Below are positions 33,670 through 44,582 of a stretch of 64,000 nt of DNA, piece after piece; position 1 is the first letter of the stretch; every line of letters starts with the position of its first letter. The stretch lies in NCBI GenBank assembly GCA_017311185.1, contig JAESUZ010000127.1, forward strand, positions 1,116,001-1,180,000, given 5' to 3'. Source of the stretch: Proteles cristata cristata (lineage: Eukaryota > Chordata > Mammalia > Carnivora > Hyaenidae). The notes below the pieces were generated by a model. That model was not told where the DNA came from and did no database searches. It was given only the letters and a program-made list of their open reading frames with translations. A program made the translations under genes and the position numbers.

Positions 33670-33684
33670 AAAATGTAGACATCA
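33670..33684. repeat. TSD, right arm of SINE-L1 compound insertion
   Basis: AAAATGTAGACATCA, identical to 32849-32863. Confidence 0.96.
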
Positions 33685-33706
33685 CTGGGGAGCCATCATT
33701 CCGCCT

Positions 33707-34145
33707 ATCCACCAAGTTTCCCAACTAAATGTGAGGAGTTTTTATTGCACCTTTCACATAGACAGATTTTGACTAAGAAAATTAAGACAAATATAAGGTG
33801 GGATAAACCCAGATTAGAGAATAGACTCAAGTTTAGCAGACTTTGGAATTTAATGATACATAGATTTCTATCTTATTTAAACTTATTACCTACACTATTT
33901 GTTTATTGAAGAAACTGGCTTGATAGGATGCACAGTAGAAAAAATATTTCTTTCCCATCATAGCTTTTAGATGAGTTTTGTTGGAACTCTCCTCCCTGCA
34001 TCTGGACGATAAATCAAACAAAACCATAGGCATTAAAATCATAGTCAAGTATTAATAATTTCATTTGTAGAAGTTGTAATGAATATTCCACACAAATTTT
34101 AAATTCGCAGCCTTATTCTGGTCAATTTCTTTACGTTTTGAATGC
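33707..34145. other. unique sequence
   Basis: No gene or recognised repeat. Confidence 0.45.
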
Positions 34146-34336
34146 AGGGACACCTGCGTGACTCCCTTGAAGCATCTGACTTGATCTCTGTTCAGGTCAC
34201 GATTTCATGGTTTGTGATATCGAGCCCCACATCCTAGGGCTCTGTGCTGACAGCATGGAGCCTGCTTAGGATTCTCTCTCTCCCTCTCTTTCTCTCTCTC
34301 TTTCTCTGCCCCACCTCTTCAAAATAAATAAACAGA
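34146..34336 (+). mobile_element. CAN-SINE, plus strand
   Basis: Head AGGGACACCTGCGTGACTCC is diverged; the rest has AGGTCACGATTTCATGGTTT, CTCTGTGCTGACAGC, ATGGAGCCTGCTTAGGATTC, a long CT block and AAATAAATAAAC tail. No clear TSD. Confidence 0.9.
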
Positions 34337-34529
34337 CTTTAGAATGGAAATACTTTTTCCTCTATTGTAACAAATTTTGGGGTTCAGTGCTTAATTGCTA
34401 CCAATGTGTAAGTGGTATTTCATAATTGGTACTAAAATATAGAACTTATACAGGATACATGTCAGGTTTTTAGCAAGCTAACTGTCATAAGTTTATTGCA
34501 CTTTGTGTATATTATACCAGGCCAGTCAA

Positions 34530-34740
34530 ATAAGTGTCATGGTTATAACAGCACTGGAGTCCCACAATCTGGGTCATACTTGTGGCACTCTCTTCCTAGT
34601 TCTGTATCCTTGGGAAACTTTTTGCAAATTTCTATGTCTTAATGCCTCAAATTGTAAAATAGGGTAATGATATAGCCAAACACATAGAGTTACTGGGTAT
34701 TATTGAATTAATATGTAAAAAGGCATAGAAGGGGGTCTAA
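34530..34740 (+). mobile_element. MIR relic, plus strand
   Basis: Order ACAGCACTGGAGTCCCACAA, CTGGGTCATACTTGTGGC, ATCCTTGGGAAACTTTTTGC, TGCCTCAAATTGTAAAATAG and GGGTAATGATATAGC agrees with MIR (GGAGTCAGAC...CCTTGGGCAAGTT...TCTGTAAAATGGGG). Confidence 0.75.
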
Positions 34741-36320
34741 AAAATATGCACTATGATGTTTTTGTGTTTTTTTAAAAAGATATCATCACTCAAGTTTTTA
34801 ACATGCTGAAGCAGAAGTTTAGATACTTCGCATTTATACTACATATTGACTAAGGTCTAAGGCTAGCTTGAATATATGAAACATAGCAAAGCTACAATAT
34901 TTTACATCCATAAAATTTAAAACAATAGGAAATAGGCACATAATAAGATACATTTTGTTTTGAGTTCTTAAAAAAGAATTATTCTTGAGGTAAATGTTAT
35001 TAATTTGTGGTTGGTAGTATTTAAAATTGCACATAACATAGTTATACTAGCAGGGCTACTTTCCATCCCAACTTTTAAAATAATTAAAAACATACTAAGG
35101 TAGGATATGAAATGTTGGCAGAATTTAATAAACAACAATTTCTTATTCTTTCCTTATGAAGTTACTTTAAAGATAAGTTTGTCCCAGATAAAAGGATTAT
35201 ACCAAAATGAGCTCAAAGAAGGACACGATAATGTATCATTCATTTAATGATGATTAATCATCATCATTAGGCCATAATATTTATCATTCATTTAATGGGT
35301 CAACTTATTGATCTTAAGTATAAAATATTCCTGAAATTTTCTTTTTAGTACTGAAACTGTGGGAAACATATAAAATACTATAATATGCATATTTTATAAG
35401 CTCTTTACATCTTTAATTTAAACTCTAATTAAATATTTTGTTGTTGTTGTTTTTAGTGAAAAGCTCAAGTCTGACTAAGTAATAATAACATTACAAGCCC
35501 ACTGGGCAGGGAGCCTGGGACAGGACAGTAAGTGCAGGCTAAGCAATTTAATTTAATTTTGCAAGTGGAGAGGTGTAAAATCCCAGACTATGGTAAGTCA
35601 AAAATAAATGAGGGAATTGGTATGAACTTAAAAAAGCAGACTGTGGTTAAATCTCTCTAGGACTTCTAGAGTTTCATTTATTAAATCAGTAAATCTAGGG
35701 AAATAAAACTTTACTCTGATATTATAGACACTAATACTTTTTTTTAAAGTTTCCAAAAACTTTAATTATAAGCCTGGTATTAAAATCACACAAATATCTA
35801 TGCACATCCATTGCTTCATATTAGTAATAAGATTGACTCTTATAAGTAGGCAGAATAAGAAATTGCTAGTAGTTCATGGATAACAATGAAAATAAGAGGT
35901 CATGTTTACTAACTGCAATATAGATATATAGATATATAGTTCAATATATATTTATATAATATACCATATAAATATATTTTATATAATAAAACAATGTTTA
36001 TTAAGTGCAATATATATTGTGTATATAATAATATTGTGATTAGCACAAGCAGCTCTCAAATTAAATGTTATTTAAATTTCTCACATGAAGCCTTAAAAAG
36101 AGAATATTGTTTGCCTTAAATTATAATGATCAAGGTAAAACCCAAACCCACTTTTTCTGACACCATAGTTTGTATATTTTAATCACCAGTTTAGGAAGGA
36201 TGGTCATCTAGATTTATCTTCTACTTTCTGATGAAGTCATGTAAAACTTACTGTGTTGTTATTTAAGAGCTTAGTGGATAATAAAATATAACAACAGCTA
36301 TGTAAAAAGTATACAGATAA
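34741..36320. other. AT-rich unique sequence with TA tract
   Basis: No gene. Contains a TA-rich tract at about 35920-36035 (TATAGATATATAG and ATATAATA units). Confidence 0.5.
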
Positions 36321-36330
36321 TGATAGATAA

Positions 36331-36382
36331 GAAGGAAGGGAGGGAAGGGGGGAGGAAGGAAGAAAGGAATGAAAAAAAAATA
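36331..36382. repeat. purine-rich (GGAA)n tract
   Basis: GAAGGAAGGGAGGGAAGGGG then GAGGAAGGAAGAAAGGAATG with an A-run: about 50 bp of nearly pure purines on the plus strand. Confidence 0.85.
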
Positions 36383-36867
36383 GGTGGCAGGTGATAAATT
36401 AGATAGATGGCTCCTAATATGAGACAAATAGAATGCTAGTACTGTAATGTATATTATTTGATTTGTTCCTAAAATAATTTGAGGAACGCCTTATGATTTC
36501 CATATTACCAATGAGCAATCTGATCTCAGCTTAAAAAAAAAAAAACTAAATTACAGATAAATAGTATTAGTCTCTATTTACATTTAAGAATCCACATACT
36601 GAGTGGGATTCAATTCTACACTCATTATTTATATAGCAAAGACTGATGTCTCTGAGCTTATGCACTGATGCTTTTTACTTCCTAAACCACAGCTGCTCTT
36701 CTCTAAACAGACTTCTGCCCACCCCATCCTTATTATCAAAAGGAATAGAAGTACTTTTGAATTTTTTATGATGGCAAAATTGAAATTGCAGCTGAATTTG
36801 GTGCCTAGCACAGAGTTGAACCATGAATGTACACCGTACTTCATATGCATGATCATTAAAAATTCCC
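36383..36867. other. unique sequence
   Basis: No gene or clear repeat. The weak minus-strand frame 36629-36856 is not supported. Confidence 0.45.
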
Positions 36868-37074
36868 AGGGTGCCTGGGTGGTTCAGTCGGTTAAGCGTC
36901 TGACTTCAGCTCAGGTCATGATCTTGCAGTTTGTGGGTTTGAGTCCTGCATTGGGCTCTGTGCTGACAGGTCGGGGCCTGGAGTCTGTTTCAGATTCTGT
37001 GTCTCTCTCTCTCTGACCCTCCCATGCTCACACTCTGTCTCTCTCACAAAAAGTAAACATTAATTTTTATTTTT
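36868..37074 (+). mobile_element. CAN-SINE, plus strand
   Basis: AGGGTGCCTGGGTGGTTCAG head, GTTTGTGGGTTTGAGTCCTG box B region, CTGACAGGTCGGGGCCTGGA, CT block and AAAGTAAACATTAAT tail. It lies 16 bp before a second SINE in the same orientation. Confidence 0.95.
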
Positions 37075-37090
37075 TAATTTCTTGGAGTAG

Positions 37091-37300
37091 GAGCTCCTGG
37101 GTGGCTCAGTTGGTTAAGCTTCTGACTTCAGCTTAGGTCATGATCTCACCGTCTTTGAGTTTGAGCCCCATCCTGGCTCTGTGCTGACAGCTCAGAGCCT
37201 GGAGCCTGCTTCAGTTTCTGTGGCTCCCTCTCTCTCTCTGCCCCTCTTATGCCCTGCTTCTATCTGTCTCTCAAAAATGAATTAACGTTAAAAAATTTTT
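37091..37300 (+). mobile_element. CAN-SINE, plus strand
   Basis: GAGCTCCTGGGTGGCTCAG head, typical middle and CT-rich part, AAAAATGAATTAACGTTAAA tail. Flanks TTAATTTCTTGGAGTA (37075-37090) and TTAATTCCTTTGGAGTA (37301-37317) are an imperfect TSD, so this copy inserted just behind the tail of the previous SINE. Confidence 0.95.
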
Positions 37301-37566
37301 TTAATTCCTTTGGAGTAAAGCCTGTAGCTGAGAAAAAGTTTAATTAATATTATCTGAGATGTTCGTATATTTAGTGGAAAAAAATGAAAACAAAATTTTC
37401 ACATTTCTTTTGGGAAATTATTTTTTTATTTTTATATAGTAGGTAATTAAACTTCCTAGGTGATTTTTTTTTTATTTTTCCAAGGAGAAAAAATTAGCTG
37501 TCTCCCATTAAGTTCAACACATTAATTTCAACTTTAAAAAGTGAAGTTTTTTGTTTTTCGCTTTTT

Positions 37567-37692
37567 TCTTAAGTAGTCTTTACACTCGGTGCAGAGCCCC
37601 ATGTGGGACTTGGACTCATAACCCTGAGATCAAGACCTAGGCTGAGATTGAGAGTTGGGTGTTTAACTGACTGAAGCCACCAGGATGCACCT
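37567..37692 (-). mobile_element. short older CAN-SINE, minus strand
   Basis: TTCTTAAGTAGTCTTTACAC, CAGAGCCCCATGTGGGACTT, GGACTCATAACCCTGAGATC, then GTTTAACTGACTGAAGCCAC and CAGGATGCACCT. It is the short SINE type without CT block, inverted to the two preceding copies. Confidence 0.85.
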
Positions 37693-37943
37693 AAAAGTGA
37701 AGAGTTTTAAGGTACACAAAGGTATAACTTGAAATGACAGCTCTATTTGATTATTCACTTAATAACTATTTATTCCCTACTTGAGAATCTCAGGAAACAC
37801 AAGGATGTTTGCATCCCTTTTTTAGTCTAGAATGTGTATAACATTGCCTAAGGAAAATCTATAGAAGAAAGGCTCCAGGGTCAATATGAGAGGAACTTCA
37901 ACATTGGATGAAGAGACTGAGCATGCAAAGGGATTAGAAGTAG
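37693..37943. other. unique sequence
   Basis: No gene or recognised repeat. Confidence 0.4.
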
Positions 37944-38013
37944 TAAAAAAAAAAAAAAAAAAAAAAATCAATAAACTTAAAAAGTGAAAGATAAACAACA
38001 AACAAACAAAAAA
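37944..38013. repeat. poly(A) and (CAAA)n tract
   Basis: A run of 23 or more A at about 37947-37969, then AAACAACAAACAAACAAAAA near 37994-38013. It may be a retrotransposon tail whose body is not visible. Confidence 0.8.
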
Positions 38014-40432
38014 GGTCTTTTGGTTATAGAAAAATAAAGACTATTCTTGAACAAGCATAGATTTGGTGATATGAAAGCAAATCTAGGCTTGTGTAAATTG
38101 AGGAGTGGGTGATAAATCTTGGGAGTAGTTAGTGGAAGAAAAAAGAAGGGAAAGAATTGTCTGGATTAAGGCGTATGTTCTGAGGAAGAATTGTATATTT
38201 AATATTTTGAGCAGAAGATAAGATAGAAGATCTGATAATATTGATAAGAAGGATGCAGTTGCAAAGGAGATGTTAATCACACAGAGAGAGAGAAGGGATA
38301 CTTGATCAATATAGGTTTCCAAAGAAGTTTGGAAAGCATGAAATTCAAATAATAATTTAGGAGATATCTGGGGATTGAAAGGACCACTTCCTCTATTGGA
38401 AAAATATTTATGTGGAGAAATGGGGTAGGGGTGGTGGTGAAGAGCCTGCATGTGGTTACAGAAATTTGTAGAGTTTCTATCTAAGAGCTTCTGTTTTCTT
38501 TTGAAAGAAAGACACCTGGTCATCTGTAAGAAAACAATTGATAACAAGAAAGTGTCAAAATAGTAAGATATAGAAAAGATGTGAAATAGTTATTCTATAT
38601 GATAAGGGGGGTTAACGTTTCTGTTCTCAAATTAATGGTGTACATGAATTATTTTTCATTGCAAATCAGATTATAATGAAAAGAAAATTTTGACTCATTT
38701 ATTTATTTTTATTTTATTGCAAAATTTATCTAATCGAATAAAAAGAAGTATATACAAAGAAAGTTTATATCAGCAATTGTCCAAAAGAATTAGATTGTTT
38801 CCAAAAAAATTCTATCTGCTAATGGAATTTACTGATGCAGAAGGCTCTAGAGTCAAATATCATGTCTGAATTTTGAAAAGGACTATATAACTTTATGACC
38901 AATTATGCTGCTTGTAGCTATCTAGACAAACTAAAAGCAATTAGTCCTCATGTTTCAGGCTATAAACTGAGAGTCAGCATGCCTCTACTGCAACTGAATT
39001 CATTAGTTCAACGCTCTATTACTCAAATATTACATAAAATTATCAAAAAGTTCAAATATATTCAGTCCTAGGGACCAAAATGTCCATTGAGAAAATTTTG
39101 CTACATTTTCAATATGTTATCTGTAAAAACTTAAAGCATTTGTATGCTAAATTTCTATTTGTGTTGATTTTTACTCTCCAAACACTAAAAAGAAATATTC
39201 CATAAAATAACTCTTACTAGCATAGAAAACCAAATTACATATTCCTCTAAAACTGTCTATTGAGGTTAACAGAAACGGTAGTATTGTTTCAGAATAGAGC
39301 ACTTGAAGAGGTGTGAGCAGTGGCTAAATCTATTTTCTTTTTCAAGTAGGATTTAATTGCTCAGTTCATTTCTTCAGCAACACATACTAAGCTATCAGAA
39401 GCTCACAATTACCCGTTTCTCAACTAAAACTATCAGAGATGGAAATAATACAGAGAAAAAAATATTATAAATGCATATAAACACCTCCACAGATGTTGAA
39501 AACAGAAGGGATTTAGAAGAAATTTACAATTTTCAATACCATCTGTCTCTTGTATATAGATTTTAAGTTGATAGATAATCTATTGGTTCTATGAGTTTTA
39601 AAAAATGCAATTAGTTGTAAAAACCTGCTATTTAGTTTTTTATTTAGTTGAGAAATTGTACCAATGCTAAATAGGTCGGTTGATCATCTACTTTCTCATA
39701 ATCTAATCTGTAGATTATCCATAGTTAAAATATTATGAATTTTCATCATATTAGATTTTTCTCTAAAATAATTGTTTACTCCAAACACATAATAAAAAAA
39801 AATACAACTCTGTACAGTGAAAACTATAATAAAAACTATCCTTGGCTTATCATTAGTAAATTATATATAATGTAAATGTATAATTTAAAAATAAATATAT
39901 ATTAATACACACACATGCAAATGCTAAAGTATATATTCTTCAATCTTTCTCATTTTAGGCAAAAGTAAACTCCTCTCTCATATCCAAGCTTTATGTATCT
40001 ACTTCTTTGACAAGTATTAGGAGTGTGGAAAATCCTATAATAAAGAGTGATTAATTTTCCCTAAAGCATGCATTAGCAAAACAATTTCTTTTCGGTGTTT
40101 TATGTGCACAAAAGCATTCCTGCACATAAACAAATGCAACAATCTCTACTGTACTGGCCCCTTTAAAAAAAGAGGAAAAAAAGAAAGAAAGAAAAAGGAA
40201 AAGGAAAAAGGTGAAGGTGAGCATGAAAGCCTGGATATTTATGCATTTCCTGGTTAATTTATTGAACAATATACCACTCTCTTTAATACATTTTAGGGCA
40301 AAACTTTTACAGTGGGGTTTCCTGAATGGCCTATTTTACTTGCCAAAGGGAGTAAAAATGGGAGGAATATTTGTCTCCTTGAAAAGGTTATGAAACTATT
40401 TTGTAAAAACTTTCCCTTGGGGGCTTTCCAAA
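38014..40432. other. unique AT-rich sequence
   Basis: No gene or firm repeat. The 38.05-38.55-kb part is purine-rich and gives a 154-codon open frame on the minus strand (38083-38547) with no known domain. A faint L2-like character of that part is not certain. Confidence 0.4.
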
Positions 40433-40620
40433 AACAACTGGGCCAATTCTGTGTCAAAACACAATGAACAAAACATAGAAGACCAGACTTTTTGAACCAG
40501 CAGCTGGACTACCTGCGGCTCTCCTTAACAAGTGGGCCAATTCCACCTGGAAACAGAATGAACACGAGATATAAAAAGATCAAAATTGCTTGAACCAGCA
40601 GCTGTTCTATCTGCAGCAGT
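40433..40620 (+). repeat. diverged ~96-bp tandem duplication
   Basis: Two neighbouring units start AACAACTGGGCCAATTCTG (40433) and AACAAGTGGGCCAATTCCAC (40527) and both end with TTGAACCAGCAGCTG followed by TA.CTGC (to about 40519 and 40618). The offset is 94 bp at the start and 98 bp at the end. The central parts, with AATGAACA and AGA..AAAAGA, are more diverged. The unit is not a known repeat to me; it might be part of an LTR, but no ends are visible. Confidence 0.75.
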
Positions 40621-41027
40621 TAATCTTTCCTGGCAATCTGTTAGAGACACACATTCCTCAGGCTAACAGGACTAAGGACCTTTTTGCTGACTGCTGTGCC
40701 TCTGGGACATGCTCAGTTTACAGCTCTTTCCACAAAGGCTGGGAATGTGTCAGCTACACATTGAACCAACATGGAGAAATAGAACCTTTCATGTCAGTTT
40801 AGATGTAAAGAAGTGAGTATGAGTGGTTAGCTTCTCTAAAGGAATACAAACCCATTAATTGCTTCGGTTCTAATTTCATCAAGATATTTGGGATAGTTTA
40901 GGGTGCATTAGCTACAACACTAGAATAAAGCCTATATTTAGAATAGTACAGTAATACAATATAAGTCTACCACTTAATCTAAAATTCAAGGACTGTATAT
41001 TAAATGACATCTGTGTAAGTTCATTGT
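40621..41027. other. unique sequence
   Basis: No gene or repeat recognised. The plus-strand open frame at 40590-40802 crosses the duplication end and has no known motif. Confidence 0.4.
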
Positions 41028-41235
41028 GTCAGCCACCATTCTAAGTGATGTAGAGATATTAGCTCATTTACTCAAGCATTTGAAGAGATAAGAACCATAA
41101 AGTCCAGGCACCTGAAGCACTACAAAGTTCAGTAATTTATCCGTGACTTTATAATTCACAGTTGGCAGAGCTGGGATTCAAACACAAGCTATCTTGATAT
41201 GGAGACCGTGTTCTTGATAACATGCAATGCTATAG
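41028..41235 (+). mobile_element. MIR relic, plus strand
   Basis: Clear MIR order: TGTCAGCCACCATTCTAAGT, GATATTAGCTCATTTACTCA, GAGCTGGGATTCAAACACAA, GAGACCGTGTTCTTGATAAC. The threshold region GATAAGAACCATAAAGTCCA is mutated. Confidence 0.85.
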
Positions 41236-42642
41236 GCAGATAATAACTCATTGGAAACACCTCCTTCAGTGAAATATAGACTGAAATGTGTATGTATGAT
41301 TTTAATTTTAAATTGTTTAATCCAGAACTTTACATATTATATATGGTTATGGAATTCATCTCCATGATTCCATGTTCCAAATATAAAAAACTCTAATATG
41401 TTTAAAATACTAATAATATGGAGCAATTATTTAACCAAATTAATTACCATTTTTCAGTTTCAAGTGGTCCTGATATGTACATAATATGTAAAAGTAATCT
41501 AGTGGTAGTATAAATCGTTGATTTTGTGAAATATTATTTTTAATCATCTCAAATGACCACAATATGAAAGTAGTGTTTTTGTTTTTGTTTTTTTACCTTA
41601 GGAGTCCAGGCAGTTTACATGATGAAATTCAGATATGAAATCCTGATTCATTTATACTTATAATCATGACTTTTTAATATTAATATTATTTTGCCAGTTA
41701 AAAAAGATATATACAGATTTCACAGAAAGAACAATTCTGACAAAAAATACTCCAATTTTAGACAAATTTTATAAATGTTGTATTTCTCAGTTTTATATAA
41801 ATGAGATAGTTATAAATAATCAGTTGTATCACCACAAATTATAACACTCGAGCTAAAAAAGACATACTGTCTCCTGAGATTTACCTCATAAGTGATAATT
41901 TTATCTGGTTAGAATCCATCTATTCCTGTAAAAGCTAAAGATCTCAGATTCAGAAGAGAGATGAAGCTAGATTTAAAGTCAAGCCTTGGCAGAGTGTAGC
42001 TAGTTGTATAGTTTAGGACCTGGAACTAGTTTTCTTTAATTCTCATTTGGATTATGCGAACTTGACAAAATTCATCTCACATAATTATTATAAGTGTTTA
42101 TTAAGTGTAATAATATCTAAAATACCTTTATGTCAAGTACAAATACATACTCAGCCCACTAGAGTGACCGACCATCTGTGTTTGCCCAAGATTGCCTTAG
42201 TTTTGTCAATGAAATCTTTCAGTCCCAAACCAGGAAAGTTGGTCACCCTATAGAATTCACACAAATAAACCTTATGTATATGTATCTTCATATATTTGGG
42301 AACACAATTAAATTTTTTTAAAACTAGATAGATCGATAAACAAATTAGCAATATGCAGTGCCTCAATTTTCAAAAATTTAGCTTTCTTAGAATTTCAACA
42401 CACACATTAAGATCAAAGGCCCGGGGGGATGTCTCTTTTTTAAGGCTATCATAAAATGATTATAAAATTTCAGTGCTCTCATAAAATGATGTGATGATAG
42501 GTGGACTTCATTCATACATTCTAAATTATGAGCTGGTAGCTGAGAAGAATTTTTAAACTTGAACAAACGTAGCATCATTTATTGAAAGAATGAGTAAGGG
42601 AAAGATTAGATGATTTGTCTTACCTCAAGGCAGGACAAGAGG
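41236..42642. other. unique AT-rich sequence
   Basis: No gene or clear mobile element in 1.4 kb. Confidence 0.45.
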
Positions 42643-42835
42643 TGGGGCGCCTGGGTGGCTCAGGTCATGATCTCACGGTTCGTGGGTTTGAGCCCCACCT
42701 CGGGCTCTGTGCTTACAGCTAGCGCAGAGCCTGGGGCCTGTTTCAGATTCTGTGTCTCCCTCTCTCTCTAACCCTCCCCTTCTCACGCTGTCTCTCTCTC
42801 TCAGAAATAAATAAAACGTTAAAAAAAGTTTAAAA
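42643..42835 (+). mobile_element. CAN-SINE with internal deletion, plus strand
   Basis: Begins GGGGCGCCTGGGTGGCTCAG and continues directly as GTCATGATCTCACGGTTCGT. The standard 35 or so bases from AGTCGGTTAAGCG to CTTCGGCT are missing. The rest (box B GTTTGAGCCCC, CTTACAGCTAGCGC, CT block, AATAAATAAAACG tail) is near-consensus. Flanks show only an imperfect repeat (GCAGGACAAGAGG near 42630 and GCAGGAAAAAAGAG near 42838). Confidence 0.94.
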
Positions 42836-42899
42836 AGCAGGAAAAAAGAGATGCCCAAAGTTGACGAGATTGTATTGCATTGTATTGACCATTTCTTTT

Positions 42900-44110
42900 A
42901 GTATTATTTCACAAGGATTTTATGCACTCAACGGGCGTTTTTTGAGTACCTATCATATTACAGGAATGTGACATTGAACAAGACAGATAATGTTCTTGTT
43001 CATTCTACCTGAGAAGGACCAAAAAATTAATGAACAAAAATTACATTGAGTAGTAAAAAAGTAATGTAGAGAACTGTAGAAAAAGTAATGTAATCCAATA
43101 AAAATGACTCAGAGGGCACTTAACACAGAATAGTCAGGGTTGTTCTCTCTAAAGCTGAGATCTGAATGAAGAGAAGTCACTTGCCATGTAAAAAGCCTGA
43201 GGAGCTTCAGAGTCGAGAGAATGGCAAGGCTAAAGGCCTTGAGAAAATAAAAGGTTTGGGCCTTGGAAGAGAAAAAAAGAAGGTCCTGCTATGGTTGGAA
43301 TGCATTGATAAATAGTGATAGTAGCCTGTAGGAGTAGATAGAGATGAGGCCATGTAGGCCATGAGACTGTAAAAAGGTAGTAATAAGAAGTTAGTAGAAG
43401 GTTTTCAACAGAGAAGTAGCCTGATCTGATTTACATTTGTATTATTTTCCTACTGGAACAAAGTATTACAATCTATGTGGCTTAAAACTACAGAAAATTC
43501 TCTCTCTTCTCTCACAGGAGCCTAGAAGTTTGAATCAACACATTAGCCATTCAAGGGAAACCTCTAAAGCCATTAGGGGAGAACCCTTCTATGCTTCTTT
43601 AAAACATTTATTTCCAGATAGCCCCAGGCATTTCTTCACTTGTGGCAGTGTATCTGTGATCTCTGCTTTGATCTTCTCTTGGCATTTTCCCTGTGTATTT
43701 TGTTTTAACAGGGCTATCAGTTTATAAGGACCCCAGTTATATTGGATTAGGGGGCCCACTATACTCCAATATGACCTCATATTAATTACGTCTGCAATGA
43801 TGCTATTTCCAAATGAGGTCACAAAATGAGGTACTGCAGGTTAGGGCCTTAACATATCATTTTGAGGATGACTGACCTATAACAATTTGAGTAAGAGATC
43901 ACTTTGTCTTTTTAAGGCAAAAGGAGTTTAAAGGGGTAAGGGTTGAAGGGGACCAGTTAGCAAGTCATTGTGATAGTTCAGGTAAAGATAACTTAGGGTC
44001 TTTTTCTAAGTTATTAATAGTGAAGTTTGAGAGAAGTCACTGTAAAAGGGAATGGACTGGACTTGCTTATGAATTAGGTGGGAAGGATGAGCAAAGAAAG
44101 ACTTGGTTTT
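42900..44110 (-). mobile_element. L2 relic, minus strand, with nested LTR
   Basis: Long complement of the L2 3' region: TTTTTTGAGTACCTATCATA, CAGGAATGTGACATTGAACA, AAGCTGAGATCTGAATGAAG, GGCAAGGCTAAAGGCCTTGA, GATGAGGCCATGTAGGCCAT, AGTAGCCTGATCTGATTTAC; then, behind the LTR at 43438-43884, GATCACTTTGTCTTTTTAAG, GACCAGTTAGCAAGTCATTG and TGATAGTTCAGGTAAAGATA. The order and spacing fit one L2 copy. No coding capacity remains. Confidence 0.8.
43438..43884 (-). mobile_element. MLT1-type solo LTR, minus strand, inside L2
   Basis: Full-length MaLR LTR in complement: TGTATTATTTTCCTACTGGA at the left end, ATGTGGCTTAAAACTACAG, GAGCCTAGAAGTTTGAATCA, CAGGCATTTCTTCACTTGTG, ATATGACCTCATATTAATTA, TTTCCAAATGAGGTCACAAA, ATATCATTTTGAGGATGACT and ...CCTATAACA at the right end. 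TG...CA ends give 447 bp. The L2 text continues on both sides. No exact TSD is left. Confidence 0.85.
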
Positions 44111-44216
44111 AAGTCTGGTTTTAATCTTAACAACAGAAGAGATAAATGGTGGTATTCACTGAAATGAGAAATATTAAAAAAAAATAACAAAAGACCAATC
44201 TGAGGTATAAAAGGCA

Positions 44217-44259
44217 ATGTGTGTGTGTGTGTGTGTGCACACACGCATATGTGTGTGTT
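44217..44259. repeat. (GT)n microsatellite with CA/CG turn
   Basis: GTGTGTGTGT repeats, then GCACACACGCATATGTGTGTGT: alternating purine-pyrimidine DNA of about 40 bp, able in principle to form Z-DNA. Confidence 0.9.
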
Positions 44260-44582
44260 AAATGTGCTAAACCTAGTACATATATCAGATCTTCAAATGA
44301 GAGTATTTGATATACCAATCTGAAGCCTAAAAGGGAGTCATATAAATGAGTGCTTCCATTACACATTGATAGTATTTGTAACCACAGATGGGATGGGAAA
44401 CCACAAAGAAGGCCAGAACTGAGCCCTAAAGCACTTCGACAATCTAAAAACAGGGCTTATATAGAATTTTTCTGAGGCATCACAGGAAAAATGGAGCTTT
44501 TCAGCAATACAGCTGCTAAAAAGAGATAAAGAGATGAAATCTAAATGGAAATTCTGGGTTTCTATAAGAATGCTATTTGATA

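Larger units (their letters stand above)
32398..33706 (-). mobile_element. MLT1-like LTR, minus strand, interrupted
   Basis: MaLR-type LTR relic. Left part 32398-32863: ATAACAAATTACTACAAACT, ACACAAATTTATTATCTTAT, GACTGCATTCCTTTCTGCAG, CACCTAGATAATCCAGGATA, CCTCCCTATATTAAAGTCAC, CTGATTAGCAATACTAATTC. The right part resumes at 33670 as AAATGTAGACATCACTGGGG and AGCCATCATTCCGCCTATCC. The 806-bp insertion between (SINE plus L1) has its own TSD. Confidence 0.75.

Noticed and set aside
33403..33671. Ser/Pro-rich open frames on the minus strand
   Set aside because: Antisense of the GA-rich L1 3' UTR; the same false frame appears at 28682-28909 in the other L1.
35920..36035. CRISPR-like or satellite array
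   Set aside because: TA-rich low complexity without regular repeat-spacer units; and the window is a mammalian genome.
38083..38547. 154-codon open frame on the minus strand
   Set aside because: The complement is purine-rich low-complexity DNA, which lacks stops by composition. No domain, start context or splice evidence.
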